A stretch of 64,000 nucleotides of DNA, taken from positions 9,046,314 through 9,110,313 of the forward strand of contig NC_080548.1 in the NCBI RefSeq assembly GCF_028640845.1, written 5' to 3'. The notes under the pieces were generated by a model that was given only the letters and a program-made list of their open reading frames with translations, was not told the origin of the DNA and made no database searches. The position numbers and the translations under genes were made by a program. Below, piece by piece: positions 32,789-43,303 of this stretch; the stretch's first letter is position 1, and every line of letters starts with the position of its first letter. This stretch comes from Ahaetulla prasina. Its lineage: Eukaryota > Chordata > Lepidosauria > Squamata > Colubridae.

Positions 32789-33532
32789 TTCTAGAGGCTA
32801 ACACAGAGAGCCCGTAGGGAAACTAGAGGTTGGGGAATGACTTGTCTGGAGACTCTTCAGCAGAATTTGCTTTTATAAATTCATCCTATAAGAAGAAGGA
32901 AATAATCATCCTGCGAAAGAAACAAATGTTATTTTGAAAACAGAGATTCTTTAAAAAATGTGAAGGCAGAAAAAGAAATAGAAAAGTGATACAGTCAGAG
33001 AACCAAGGAGATAATGTCTTTTATGCTATCCCAGGCAGAGACATTTGTCCTGTCAGTTGTTTTAGCCCTTCACTGTAGACTACAGGTAGTCATTGACCTC
33101 CAACCATAACTGAACCCACATGATTGCAGGATAGTGTGAATGGCCAGAAATGTAGGCTGGTTGCCGAGCAACAGATATGTGGTCATGTGGCTGTGGAGGA
33201 AAACACCAGAACTTTGGAACCAGATTGAAAATATCCTTTTTTCGGGGGGGGGGGGACCACTGAAACTTTAACAGTTGTTAAGCCATCAGTCATAATCCTT
33301 CCATTGAGGATTTGTATACTGCACGAGTCAAAAAGAGAGCTGTGAAAATGTTCACAGACCCCTCACATCCTGGACATAAACTGTTTCAACTCCTACCCTC
33401 AAAACGAAGCTATAGAGCACTGCACACCAGAACAACTAGACACAAGAACAGTTTTTTCCCAAATGCCATCACTCTGCTAAACAAATCATTCCCTCAACAC
33501 TGTCAAACTATTCACTGTCAAACTACTCACTG

Positions 33533-33800
33533 GGCTGTGGTGTGGCTCAGGCTGTAAGAAGCCTGTTATTAAACACAGCTGCCTGCAATTACTGCAGATT
33601 CAAGTCCCACCAGGCCCAAGGTTGACTCAGCCTTCCATCCTTTATAAGGTAGGTAAAATGAGGACCCAGATTGTTTCGGGGGGCAATAAGTTGACTTTGT
33701 ATATAAATATACAAATAGAATGAGACTATTGCCTTACACAATGTAAGCCGCCCTGAGTCTTCGGAGAAGGGCGGGATATAAATGTAAATTTAAAAAAAAA
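33533..33800 (+). mobile_element. tRNA-derived SINE with L2-type 3' tail
   Basis: A box TGGCTCAGG (33543-33551), B box GATTCAAGTCC (about 33598-33608), middle block GACCCAGATTGTT, then the tail hairpin GCCGCCCTGAG ... GAAGGGCGGG (33748-33776) and A-rich end. Four-base flanks ACTG (33529-33532, 33801-33804). Confidence 0.8.
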
Positions 33801-33900
33801 ACTGTCTGCATTACTATTACTATTAATCTTCTCATCGTTCCCATCACCCACCTCCTCCCACTTATGACTGTAACCTTGTTGCTTGTATCCTTACAATTTT

Positions 33901-34173
33901 TTTTTTTTTTTTTTACATTTATACCCCGCCCTTCTCCGAAGACTCAGGGCGGCTTACAGTGTATAAGGCAATAGTCTCATTCTATTTGTATATTTTTTTT
34001 ACAAAGTCAACTTATTGCCCCCCCAACAATCTGGGTCCTCATTTTACCTACCTTATAAAGGATGGAAGGCTGAGTCAACCTTGGGCCGGGCTCGAACCTG
34101 CAGTAATTGCAGGCTACTGTGTTCTTAATAAGCCTTAATAACAGGCTTTTACCAGCGTGAGCTAAACCGGCCC
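33901..34173 (-). mobile_element. tRNA-derived SINE with L2-type 3' tail, antisense
   Basis: Poly-T, then CCCGCCCTTCTCCGAAGACTCAGGGCGGC, GGGTCCTCATTTTACC, reversed B box GGGCTCGAACCTGC and reversed A box GCGTGAGCTAAACC. Inverted relative to the SINE 100 bp upstream. Confidence 0.85.
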
Positions 34174-34375
34174 TATTTATATTGATATTGTTTTGTGATT
34201 GCTTATCTGTACCCTATGATTATTGTTATGTGTTGTACCTTAGAATTCTTGCTGAAGGTATCTTTTCTTTTATGTACACTGAGAGCGTATGCACCAAAGA
34301 CAAATTCCTTGTGTGTCCAAACACACTTGGCCAATAAAAAAATTCTATTCTATTCTATAAATCAAGGACTACCTG

Positions 34376-35304
34376 CACTGGCAGGAAGCTGGTGTGGGCA
34401 TCATGATTTTCCTTTGAAATAGGTGAATGCTCTTTCAACAAGCTTCCTGCTATGAAGCAATAGCGTCCAAGTATAAGATAGTCTTTCAGCAGGTTGACCC
34501 AACCTTAACATGCCAAAGGGCAATAGAGCTGCAACCTTCCCTGTTCCAAGAGCTGCAACCTTCCCTGTTCCAAGCCCTAGCAATGGTGATGGCATTTGGA
34601 ATGAGTGATAGCTCATTAGCTCCTCTGTTTTTCACTGCAGGGAATTTGGGACCCTTATTCAAACCTATATTATTTCCCTTCTGCACGCACGCGCGCGCGT
34701 GCACACACACACACACAATCTTAATTCTGCTTCCAGACATAAATGCAAACCCAGGAAGTTCACTAAAAACCTGGCCCAGGAATTTTGCAGGTACATCATG
34801 CCATGACAAGGACGATTTATCTTGTGCTGGGGTGGGGTGGGACCTTCTCTTTCTATTCAGTGAAATGTGCCTCATCCATCACATTTGTTATTTTTACAAC
34901 AGCACTGGAAGTTCCAAATTCTTCACTCCACAGCCAGACCAGTGCTGAAAACATATTACTGAACTATTTCTAAAAAGAAAAGAAAAAAAAGACAAAGGTG
35001 AAAATGTGTTTATTTTGGCCTTTTTCCAAAACCCTCTAGGTGTGTTGAATGTGACTCCTGTAATTTCCAGCCAGCTGCCTGGGATCTCCAAAGGTTATCA
35101 GGTTGGGGGAAATGATTTATTAGGACATCTAGAAACTAACTAAATGAGTTTCCCATCCTTTGGCTATTTACTTGCAGAATGTTCATCCCTCCCATAATTG
35201 GTGCATGTCTCAGAGCAATGTACTGTTGTTGAACTGCCCAGATAGAGTTTCATCAGAGGCAACAGCCTTGTCTCACATTAGACCACAAGTCCAGTTTGTG
35301 CCAT
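34376..35304. other. Intergenic with small repeats
   Basis: A ~24-bp unit (GAGCTGCAACCTTCCCTGTTCC) is tandemly doubled at about 34527-34572. A (CG)n(CA)n run lies at 34684-34717. No gene recognised in the overlapping frames 34427-34948 and 34486-34875. Confidence 0.55.
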
Positions 35305-35307
35305 TTC

Positions 35308-35672
35308 TATAGAATCATGGAGCTGGAAGGGGCTGTTTACAGGCCCAAAACCAAGAATGAATGCAGAATACAAATTGTATGTAGATGAGGTGATAGAAGA
35401 GGAACTCATTAAATTTGCAGACACCACCAAGCTGGAGGAAATAGCCAACACCTTAGAAGATAAGCTCAAGATCCAGAAGGATCTTGACAGACTTGAACTC
35501 TGGGGTCATATCCAATAAAATGCAATTCAGTGGTGAGAAAACTAAGGTCTTACTCTTAGACAAAAAAAAAAATGAAATGCACAGATATGGAATAGGTGAT
35601 ATCTGGCTGAATAACAGTAACTACCAGAAGTATCCAGGAATCCTAGTGGACAACTACTTAACTTGGTGATTC
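35308..35672 (+). mobile_element. CR1 LINE RT fragment joined to a reversed CR1 tail
   Basis: 35380-35672 encodes TTKLEEIANTLEDKLKIQKDLDRL and, after a frameshift, VLLLDKKKNEMHRYGIGD and WLNNSN, the CR1 block downstream of the YADD motif (DTKL). Immediately before it, GAATCATGGAGCTGGAAGGGGC is the reverse of a CR1 3' tail. Confidence 0.65.
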
Positions 35673-35689
35673 TTCCAAGCTGTGTTCTT

Positions 35690-36071
35690 GAGAGATACAC
35701 ATCTATAGATAAATCTTACCAGTCTGAGCACATTAGTATTTGCATCTACAACATATGCTGGGAACTATCAGCCAGGGGCTGTCTTCACTCTCTTTCCCTC
35801 ACACATGATATCTGAGCTGAGTTGCCTCTTATTCCTCTGGAATCCACCCCCTCCCTCCTAGGAATTCACCCTGTCACTATATTCCATCATATCTGCTGAG
35901 GCTACTAAGTTCATGTTCCTGCTAAATGCAGAAATCCAGATTAAACCATCCCAGGTTCAGGGCTGTGTAGCCTCCACTTCAACATCTGCAGTAATGAGAT
36001 GTTCATGCTGGTAGTGAACATCATTTACACTCTTTGAACTGTTCAAACATTCATTTGGAATCTGCTTTTAG
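35690..36071. other. Intergenic, nothing recognised
   Basis: No motif seen. Confidence 0.4.
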
Positions 36072-36200
36072 GATAGGATAGGATATTTTATTGGCCAAGT
36101 GTGATTGGACACACAAGGAATTTGTCTTGGTGCATATGCTCTCAGTGTACATAAAAGAAAAGATACCTTCATCAAGAATCATAAGGTACAACATTTAATC
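36072..36200 (-). mobile_element. Snake1 LINE 3' tail, antisense, with (GGATA)n
   Basis: Four GGATA units, TTATTGGCCAAGTGTGATTG, then TGCATATGCTCTCAGTGTAC and reversed 3' UTR up to AAGGTACAACA. Confidence 0.85.
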
Positions 36201-36892
36201 CATTATTCGTTGTCCTGAATGTTAGAATGAGAGCAAGCAACTCTCATTTGAATGACAGCCATTCAGACATGTGAAGAAAACTATTGTATCTTACTTGGTC
36301 ATAATATCTCAAGCTAAAACATATCCAGGTCCTTTCATTGTAAGGCATAGTTTGTAACCCTTTGATTATGTAATTCCCCTTCTCTAAACCACTTAAAAAA
36401 ATTATTAAGCACCTTTATATGGCTGCCCAATTCACACGCAATGACATTGCAGTTGGGTGCACGTTACTCCAAATGTATGGATATATCCTGGTGATTTTAT
36501 TGAATATACAAGTCTGTGAAAATATTATTTCCCATAGCATAATGCACTTCTGTAATGTACTATCACGGATAAATATGTTTGTACTCTGACTTTTCCTTCA
36601 GATAGTATCTGGGGCTAAAATAAGCTGTTTCTTAGTCTCCCAACTGCAAAATGAGAATAGCAATGAGGTTTGTAAAACTCTGGAACACTTTGTGCTTAAA
36701 CCAAGTTGCTCCAAGGCTGTTCCAGTCATTCTAGAAAAAGTCAACAGTTGTTTCAAGAGATTTGTTTATGGGCCTATAGAGCAGAGATCTCTGTAGTGAC
36801 ATTTGGCTATTGAACTCCATTAGCAAAGAAATCAGCTTGAATTCATTTTTGTTTTTCTTTTATTGATTGTGTCCATGTTTTTTTTTTGTTTT
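36201..36892. other. Intergenic; one L2-like remnant
   Basis: 36380-36450 (TTATATGGCTGCCCAATTCACA) matches the antisense L2-like UTR at 7990. Nothing else recognised. Confidence 0.4.
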
Positions 36893-36902
36893 TTGTTTTG
36901 TT

Positions 36903-37147
36903 TACATTTATACCCCGCCCTTCTCCGAAGACTCAGGGCGGCTTACAGTGTATAAGGCAATAGTCTCATTCTATTTGTATATTTTTACAAAATCAACTTA
37001 TTGCCCCCCCAACAATCTGGGTCCTCATTTTACCTACCTTATAAAGGATGGAAGGCTGAGTCAACCTTGGGCCGGGCTCGAACCTGCAGTAATTGCAGGC
37101 TTTGTGTTCTTAATAACAGGCCTTACCAGCCTGAGCTAAACCGGCCC
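36903..37147 (-). mobile_element. tRNA-derived SINE with L2-type 3' tail, antisense
   Basis: Complete copy: tail hairpin at 36913-36941, reversed B box GGCTCGAACCTGC, reversed A box CCTGAGCTAAACC. The 10-bp flank TTGTTTTGTT is present at 36893-36902 and 37148-37157, though low complexity weakens it as a target duplication. Confidence 0.85.
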
Positions 37148-37157
37148 TTGTTTTGTT

Positions 37158-37505
37158 GGCTTTTCAGTTGTGCTTCTTAGCTTCCTAGCTTTGTCTTAAA
37201 GCTTGTTATCTGTTTAACTTTAAATTCAATCATTTTAATGTATATATTTGACTTTGAGATTAGATGTTACTTCTTTTGGCCCATTATATCCTCCCTCCCC
37301 ATCTATTAGTTATAACTTGTATTTTTATTGTTATTTTATATCTGTCTGTCTATCATCTATTGATCGATCGATCGATCGATCGATCTATTTATCATCTATC
37401 TATCTATCTATCTCTGCATCTATATCTCTGTTTTATTTTGATGTTGTAAGCTGCCTTGCAGTGAGTTGGGCAGCAAACAAATTTAGTAAATAAATAAATA
37501 ATTAT
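37158..37505 (+). mobile_element. L2-like LINE 3' region with tetranucleotide repeats
   Basis: TTTTTATTGTTATTTTATATCTG..., then (ATCG)n at 37358-37386 and (TCTA)n, then TTGTAAGCTGCCTTGCAGTGAG and GCAGCAAACAAATTTAGTAAATAAATAAATA. The terminal block matches 46630-46695. Confidence 0.55.
37358..37386 (+). repeat. (ATCG)n microsatellite
   Basis: About seven GATC/ATCG units, each holding a CpG and a GATC site; rare motif class in vertebrates. Confidence 0.9.
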
Positions 37506-38479
37506 AAGGAGAATGGACAGCTTTTATAAGTCATTATGAAAAAGACCCATACACTTTGTTGCCTGTGTAACACCTGAAATGCTACCTGGCCTAGGAAACT
37601 GACGTCAGTTTCTTGTGTTTCTTGTCTTTCTAAAATACAACACCAGGTGGACAATCTTAGAGACAGAAGAGCAGAATAATTATAAGGGGGGGAGCACAGA
37701 GAATCCTTCTCAAAAAGCTGCCCTTAAGGCAGGATTGCTCCAAAATCACCTGAGTTTTCCATTAGCACACATCCCTGACACATTAGCACACAGCTCCTTG
37801 GGGCTTAATGCGCTTCGCTGCCTTTTAAGAGGATGCAAATGAGGTTGTTGAGAGGCAATTAATGATAGGAGAATGAAGTGAAGAGACACCGGAGCTCTGG
37901 GGTTTTTTCTTGATGTTTAGTGGAAGCTTTAAGCCCCTTTATTCGTGCTTCTTTCAGTATGCAGGAGAAAAGTTACAACAGGGAGAGTTATCAACCAGAC
38001 TTGTCATTTGTACTCTATTACACTGGCTGTTCCTAGGTGATCTGGATCACCCTTCTCCAGGCTGAAAGTGGCTCCATCCTTTGGATTTCTGTTCCAGAAT
38101 TCTCAACCATGACCAGGATCTCTGCGAAATTCTGACATCTGAAATCATTATAAATGCAGATACACCCAGATCAGGAAAGTTTGTTCTGGGCACTGGAATC
38201 AAAAGGGAACAGGGGAGAGATTGCAATATCACAGTGCAAACTCCACCTCTACCTATTTATGTGAGATGCAAGTGTGAAGGGTGATGTGTGGTGATGTCAC
38301 AAATGTCTACTTTATTGTTTGGGTGACTCTTTTTTTATCTTGCATCATCTGTGAAGGAATTAAGTGAAACTTACTTCAAAAATGAATTACAGAATTGTTA
38401 ATCTCTGTATTTATGATGGAAGGTCAATCTGATCCTGTGTATGGGGAGAAGAAAAACCACCCCTAAGGAAGGATGGCTA
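37506..38479. other. Intergenic, nothing recognised
   Basis: Overlapping frames near 38047-38284 have no motif. Confidence 0.4.
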
Positions 38480-39450
38480 TAGAGATTCTTAATCATCCAG
38501 GTCATGGTTGTCCCAAAGGTGCTTTTTCAAAAGGCAACTGGTCTGACTTTCTTTTTCTTTGAAGGCATTTCACTTCTCATCCAAGAACTGACAACTGAGG
38601 AAGCTTCTTAGATGAGAATCAAAAACGTCTTCAAGGAAAAACAAAGAAAGTCCAGTTGCCATTTGAAAAAGCACCTTTGGCACCCCAAGGGAGGAGTTTT
38701 TGAAAAATTCTTCAATCCCAGGAAAGAAGAATATGTGAGGCAGAAATAACCCCACTTTGATTTGTTGCGTGTAAGTGATAATAGAAGAGAAACTCTCACA
38801 GAAGTCTATGGAGATTCTCAGTCAACCAGGTTATGGATGTTCCAAAAGTATTTTTTCAAGAGGCAACTGGACTTCCTTGCTTTTCTTTGAAGATGTTTTG
38901 CTTCTCAACCAAGCAGCTTATTCCGGTCTGACTGGATGGTGGGGAATGGAAGGATTTATATTCCTTGTTCTGGTCATTTGCATTTTTTTAGAGGGTTGTT
39001 GAGGCCATCTGGAGATTTATCTGTGCCCTCAGGGTCACCTGAGTAGTATAAATAGGTGTGGAGCCTTCTTGGAACTGCTGAAAGGACTGTATTGTAGACT
39101 GGAGATAGACAATGTCCCTCGGTTGAGAGAGAGCTGTTCAATTTTGACATAGATGGCCTCTCTGACCCCTCTTTCAAACCAGTGGTCTTCTCTGTCCAAA
39201 ATGTGGACTTTGCTGTCTTCAAAAGAGTGGCCTTTGTCTTTTAAACGCAGATGGACTGCTGAATCTTGTCCTGATGGGTTTGTTTGTTTTGTTTGTTTTC
39301 CTATGTTGTGCCATGCATTTGTGAAGTGGTTGTTTTGTTTCCCCAATGTACAGATCTGCATGTGTCTCACTGCATATGCCACATTGCTCAGTTTATGTCT
39401 GAATGTTTTATCCTTGGGGTGAACAAGCTCACAGGCTTTCAAGCATATGC
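38480..39450 (-). mobile_element. Penelope-like element with GIY-YIG region, antisense
   Basis: Minus frame 39442-39035 contains SGQDSAVHLRLKDKGHSFED, SKVHILDREDHWFERGVREAIY and VKIEQLSLNRG, which I recognise from the GIY-YIG endonuclease end of vertebrate Penelope-like elements (Neptune type). Upstream codons resemble VAYAVRHMQIC...LGKQN. The downstream plus-strand region 38500-38690 is an inverted terminal structure. The RT domain is not present. Frameshifts: not functional. Confidence 0.75.
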
Positions 39451-39454
39451 TAGT

Positions 39455-40105
39455 CTGTTACAATATCCCAACAATAGGGAGCATTCTCAGATCCTAGTTG
39501 TTCCTGGGTTTTGACCAGGTGTATCTGAAAGGGTTGATGTTTGCTCAGAACTGTGTGCTCCAATTAGAAATAGCTTTCCAGGGCTTCAGGCAGAAATTAT
39601 TTAGGAATGTTGTCTACTCCAGAATTATGGTCTGACCAATTTCCTCCTGCTCATCATCTGTACATTCCTCACGCGTCAAACCCATTTTCCAGGCCAATCT
39701 TTTCTGCAAGGTTTGCATGTTGAGATAGCCTCCCCAATTATTAGGGAGCAAAAATAATGGTATCACTTCACATCCGTTCTCCATCATTTTGTCTTCCTCT
39801 CTGTGTTTTAAGATTGCAAATGTCTTGGGGACAGGAATCTGTCTTTATTTATTTTTAGAACTCTGAAAAAGCATCATGTAAATGAATTGCATGCAGTGAT
39901 GATAATCCTGTTACAGTCTCACGAACCATCCACAGAACATCTGCTGATGAACAGATTATAGATGTGGTAAATATATTTTAATAGTAAGGAGCCTTGGGAA
40001 ATCTATTTCAGGATGCTTCCCAAGGCAATTTCTGCATCGTTACCTACTATTCAAGCAATCAAGCATTGAAAGTGAGGTTAGAGAGGAAGTGCTAGTAGAT
40101 ATTTA
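39455..40105. other. Intergenic, nothing recognised
   Basis: No motif seen. Confidence 0.4.
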
Positions 40106-40109
40106 GGAT

Positions 40110-40320
40110 CATAGAAAGGAGGAGTTGAAAGGGGCCTTGGAGATCATCAAACTCTCCTTCCTGCCCAGTGCAAGAACCTATTGCTAAAGGATGTCCTACA
40201 GTGCAGATGGCCATTTAAGCTCCAGTGAACAACTTACCCCCACCATTGTTGAATGGCTATTACTGGTAATATTTTTTCTGATGTCCAGCCAAAATCTACT
40301 TCTTTGTTTTTTGCCCATAA
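40110..40320 (-). mobile_element. CR1 3' end, antisense
   Basis: GGATCATAGAAAGGAGGAGTTG, GGGCCTTGGAGATCATC and a TTTTTTCTGATGTCCAGCC block are the reversed CR1 3' UTR and ORF end. Confidence 0.6.
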
Positions 40321-40566
40321 TACTTTGGCATGAATGGCAATTACGAAAAAAATAATGAAACATTCGCCATGCCACCAATCCTGGTTCCTCCAGCTTCTCT
40401 CACAACATCAGGCACAAGTGTACCAAGTCATAAGGCTAATGATGAGATATTGCAGTATACAGGTAATCCTCAATGTACAACCACAACTGAGCCCAAAATT
40501 TCCATTGCTAGGCAAGACAGTTGTTAAACGAGTTTTGTCCCATTTTACAACCTTTCTTGCCACAGA

Positions 40567-41172
40567 TAGCAATAGCACTTAGACTTACATACCACTCCAT
40601 AATGCACTCTGAGTGGTTTACAAAGACAGCAGGTTGCCCCCAACAATCTGGGTCCTCATTTTACCATCGTCGGAAGGGTGGAAGGTTGAGTCAATCTCAA
40701 GTCAGTTAGGATCGAACTCCAGGCTGCGGATATCAGCGTTCCAAAAAACCCCTCCTGCAGAAAAGACTCCGAAGCCAACATCTTTCAAAGTTCTTTTACT
40801 AGCATAGGTAGTATGCCTATGGCACAGTTGGATGAAACTGGGGTTTCTGGTTCCTCCCTCAGAAATACAAACTCCAAAATCTCCACCCTCATGACCCCTC
40901 TGCCGGTCACATGCTCCAATCCTCAACCGTCCCATGTCAAAGCATCACTCGGGCCACTCTTTCTCCAGATGGGAACTCAGCCTGACCTTGACCAGCAGGA
41001 AGAATGTTGTTATGTCTAATAGCCCCTCCTACTACCACCCTCCTCCCCTCCTTTCCCACAGAGGAGAAAGTGGCAGCGTGTGAAAGCCTTCAACCTAGTA
41101 TGGCTTCCAAAGCTGACAGTAGACACAGTTAGCCTGCAAAACTGCATTCTAACCACTGTGCCACCAGGTCTC
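40567..41172 (-). mobile_element. tRNA-derived SINE ('TGCTATTGC' tail), antisense, split by an LTR
   Basis: 40567-40725 holds the reversed tail (AGCAATAGCACTTAGACTTA), GGGTCCTCATTTTACC and GGATCGAACTCC (B box). 41124-41172 holds AGCCTGCAAAACTGCATTC and AACCACTGTGCC (A box). Sense relatives are at 49841 and 61541. Confidence 0.7.
40731..41118 (-). mobile_element. Solo LTR, 388 bp, TGTCAG...CTGACA family
   Basis: Starts TATCAGCGTTCCAA (relative of TGTCAGGGTTCCAA at 13632) and ends AAGCTGACA. Minus-strand CTAGTAAAAGAACTTTG aligns with the poly(A) region of the 13632 copy. Flanks GCGGA and GTAGA agree at three of five bases, with the two differences attributable to CpG decay. Confidence 0.65.
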
Positions 41173-41408
41173 CAGTTTGATGAATCACCGCAGTTGTTAA
41201 GTTAGTAACACGATTGTTAAGTGAATCTGGCTTCCCCATTGACTTTGCTTGTCAGAAGCTTGTAAAAGATGATCACATGATCCCAGGAACCTGCAACTGT
41301 CATAAATATATGCCAGTCCAAATTTTGATCATGTGACAATGCTGCAGCAGTTGTAAAGGTGAAAAATTGTCATCAGTCTCTTTTTTCAGTGCCATTGTAA
41401 CTTTGAAT

Positions 41409-41957
41409 CAGTGGTGAAATCCAAATTTTTTTACTACTGGTTCTGTGGGTGTGACTTGGTGAGCATGGCTTGGTGGGCATGGCAGGGGAAGGATACTGTA
41501 AAATCCCCATTCCCTCCCCACTCTTGGGGGAAGGATATTGCAAAATAGGGCCGCGGTGTGGCTCAGGCTGTAAGAAGCCTGTTATTAAAAAAAAAAAAAA
41601 ACCACAGCTGCCTGCAATTACTGCAGGTTCTAGTCCCACCAGGTCCAAAGTTGACTCAGCCTTCCATCCTTTATAAGGTAGGTTAAATGAGGACCCAGAT
41701 TGTTGGGGGGGCAATAAGTTGACTTTGTAAATATACAAATAGAATGAGACTATTGCCTTACACACTGTAAGCCGCCCTGAGTCTTCGGAGAAGGGCGGGA
41801 TATAAATGTAAACAAACAAACAAAAACAAACAAAACAAAAACAAAATCTCCATTCCCACCCCACTCTGGAGCCGGCCAGAGGTGGCATTTCCTGATTCTC
41901 TGAACTACTCAAAATTTCCGCTACTGGTTCTCCAGAACCTGCTAGATTTCACCCCTG
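41409..41957. mobile_element. hAT-like element with nested SINE, exact 8-bp duplication
   Basis: CAGTGGTGAAATCC ... GATTTCACCCCTG. CTTTGAAT is duplicated exactly at 41401-41408 and 41958-41965. Internal blocks GGTTCTGTGGGTGTG and GAGCCGGCCAGAGGTGG match the 8272 copy in reverse. Removing the element restores the MITE sequence GTAACTTTGAATGGTCAC. Confidence 0.9.
41548..41841 (+). mobile_element. tRNA-derived SINE with L2-type 3' tail
   Basis: A box TGGCTCAGG, B box GGTTCTAGTCC, hairpin GCCGCCCTGAG...GGGCGGG near 41769-41799, tail of CAAA repeats. CAAAAT occurs at 41541-41546 and 41842-41847. An A-run at 41587-41601 interrupts the tRNA part. Confidence 0.85.
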
Positions 41958-42289
41958 CTTTGAATGGTCACTAAATAAATGGTTGTAAGTTGATGGCTAC
42001 TCTTTCATGGTCTCTTTGGAGAGATGAACTTTCAGCAGAAGGAATTACCCAAGTGGCACACAAGGAGGAAGCCCTGTATATAGATATTTGGAATAATCAG
42101 AGAGAACTAGGCATTTAGCACATGACTGAAAATATTATTTGGCTTTCCTGTTTATCACGCCATTGCCTTCAGCCAAAAAAAAATGTAATGGCACAAATAC
42201 AGGAAGAGGATTTTCATTATTTCTAGAAATAAACATTTTGCCTCAGATCTCTCAAAGCCGTTCAATATCGTCATTTAGACTGAGTTTGA

Positions 42290-42480
42290 TATACCAAGGA
42301 AATAATCAGCAATGGGGATTCCGAAGGACTAAGTTAACCGGAGGCCTTCATTACCACGAAATGTTCATAATGGCCATTAACTTAGATGGCTTTAAAGGAG
42401 GGTTGGATAAATTCATGGAGAATAGGGCTGTTAATCCGAAGAGTCGGTGTTATCTCTAGATTCCAGGAGTCTTTCTCCAA
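42290..42480 (+). mobile_element. CR1-like LINE 3' fragment, tentative
   Basis: CTTAGATGGCTTTAAAGGAGG and TTGGATAAATTCATGGAGAATAGGG resemble the end of a CR1 ORF (FKxGLDKFMEN). Weak otherwise. Confidence 0.4.
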
Positions 42481-42589
42481 ATGCCAGTTGCAGGGGAACA
42501 TTGCACAGGAGACCGGTGTTAGCTATGCTAGTGAAAAATGAGGAGCCTGTTAGCATCTCTTCCAGAGACCAAATTTTATTAAAACACAT

Positions 42590-42925
42590 ATGTTTCAGCT
42601 CACCTTATCAGATATATTTATATTCGATGATATTGGCTTTGCTCACTAAGTTGCTATTGGTATTTTATCCTATTATCTTTTATTGGTATTTTATCCTGTT
42701 ATCTTTTATTGGTATTTTATCCTTTTATCATTATCTTATCAATGGCATCCTATTGGTATCTTATGATTTATCACTTACTGTTTGTATCCTATGATTTATG
42801 ATTGCAAACTGTGATTTATGATCTATGACGTCACTTTGTTGTTTGTAGGTACACTGAGAGCTTATGCCCTAGAGACAATGACCTTGGCCAATTCCATTCC
42901 ATTCCATTCTATTCTAATGGTTGAG
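42590..42925 (+). mobile_element. Snake1-type 3' tail with minisatellite and (CCATT)n
   Basis: Ends GTACACTGAGAGCTTATGCCC, GACCTTGGCCAATTCC and four CCATT-type units passing into ATTCT. A 27-bp unit (TATTGGTATTTTATCCTGTT) is repeated three times at about 42655-42740 in the UTR. Confidence 0.7.
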
Positions 42926-42929
42926 ACAG

Positions 42930-43303
42930 GGCTAGGGAAAAGGAAGGGAAAGACAAATTAGCTATGCCTAGATTTATTAAACAAATGTCTGTGGTCACCT
43001 AACCCACACAAATTTACCTTTCCAGCTAACAATTGTGATGCTTTAAAGACTCCGTTGTTCTGTTGAGATCTTCTGAGGTTGCCTGAAGCCTTTTGATATA
43101 TATGAATACATCCATCTCTCACTCAGTGATACTATTAAAGTCTCATTTTTCCAATGGTCACTTTGAAGACAGCAGCAAAGTATACTAGAAAGCTGAAACA
43201 TTTTGATATTAGCTTTGTCCTTGTACTTGATGTGTCCATCGGTTCTTTTAGGCGAGATTTATTCTGCCTGTTCCAGGTAGAATCCAAAAGTTTTGATAAG
43301 ATA
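42930..43303. other. Intergenic, nothing recognised
   Basis: No motif seen. Confidence 0.4.

Larger units (their letters stand above)
33296..34357 (+). mobile_element. Snake1 LINE 3' end with two SINEs
   Basis: RT C-terminal codons for LYTARVKKRAVKMFTDPSHPGH, then the 3' UTR, AATAAA and a short ATTCT run. Broken by a sense SINE (33533-33800) and an antisense SINE (33901-34173); UTR blocks at 33801-33900 and 34174-34357 join up in order. Confidence 0.8.
33083..34375. mobile_element. TA-target MITE carrying a Snake1 LINE
   Basis: Left end TA-CAGGTAGTCATTGACC at 33081; right end ATCAAGGACTACCTG at 34361-34375. The left part is diverged (run of G at 33245-33254). The Snake1 LINE entered near CATAA/ATAAA. 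Family as at 44510. Confidence 0.6.
40460..42000. mobile_element. TA-target MITE with two nested insertion chains
   Basis: Host blocks: 40460-40566 (CAGGTAATCCTCAATGTAC...CTTGCCACAG), 41173-41408 (ATCACCGCAGTTGTTAAG...TAACTTTGAAT) and 41958-42000. They join in the order seen in the intact copy at 44510 (read in reverse). Inserted: a SINE that itself holds an LTR, and a hAT that itself holds a SINE. Confidence 0.75.

Noticed and set aside
33533..33610. A tRNA gene
   Set aside because: A and B boxes are present but the cloverleaf is degraded and the sequence continues into a SINE tail.
34427..34948. 173-aa open frame as a gene
   Set aside because: It contains a tandem 24-bp duplication and a CA/CG run, no motif, and is overlapped by an equally open minus frame.
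36893..37157. Calling the TTGTTTTGTT flanks a certain target duplication
   Set aside because: The flank is low complexity, so a chance match is likely; noted only as possible.
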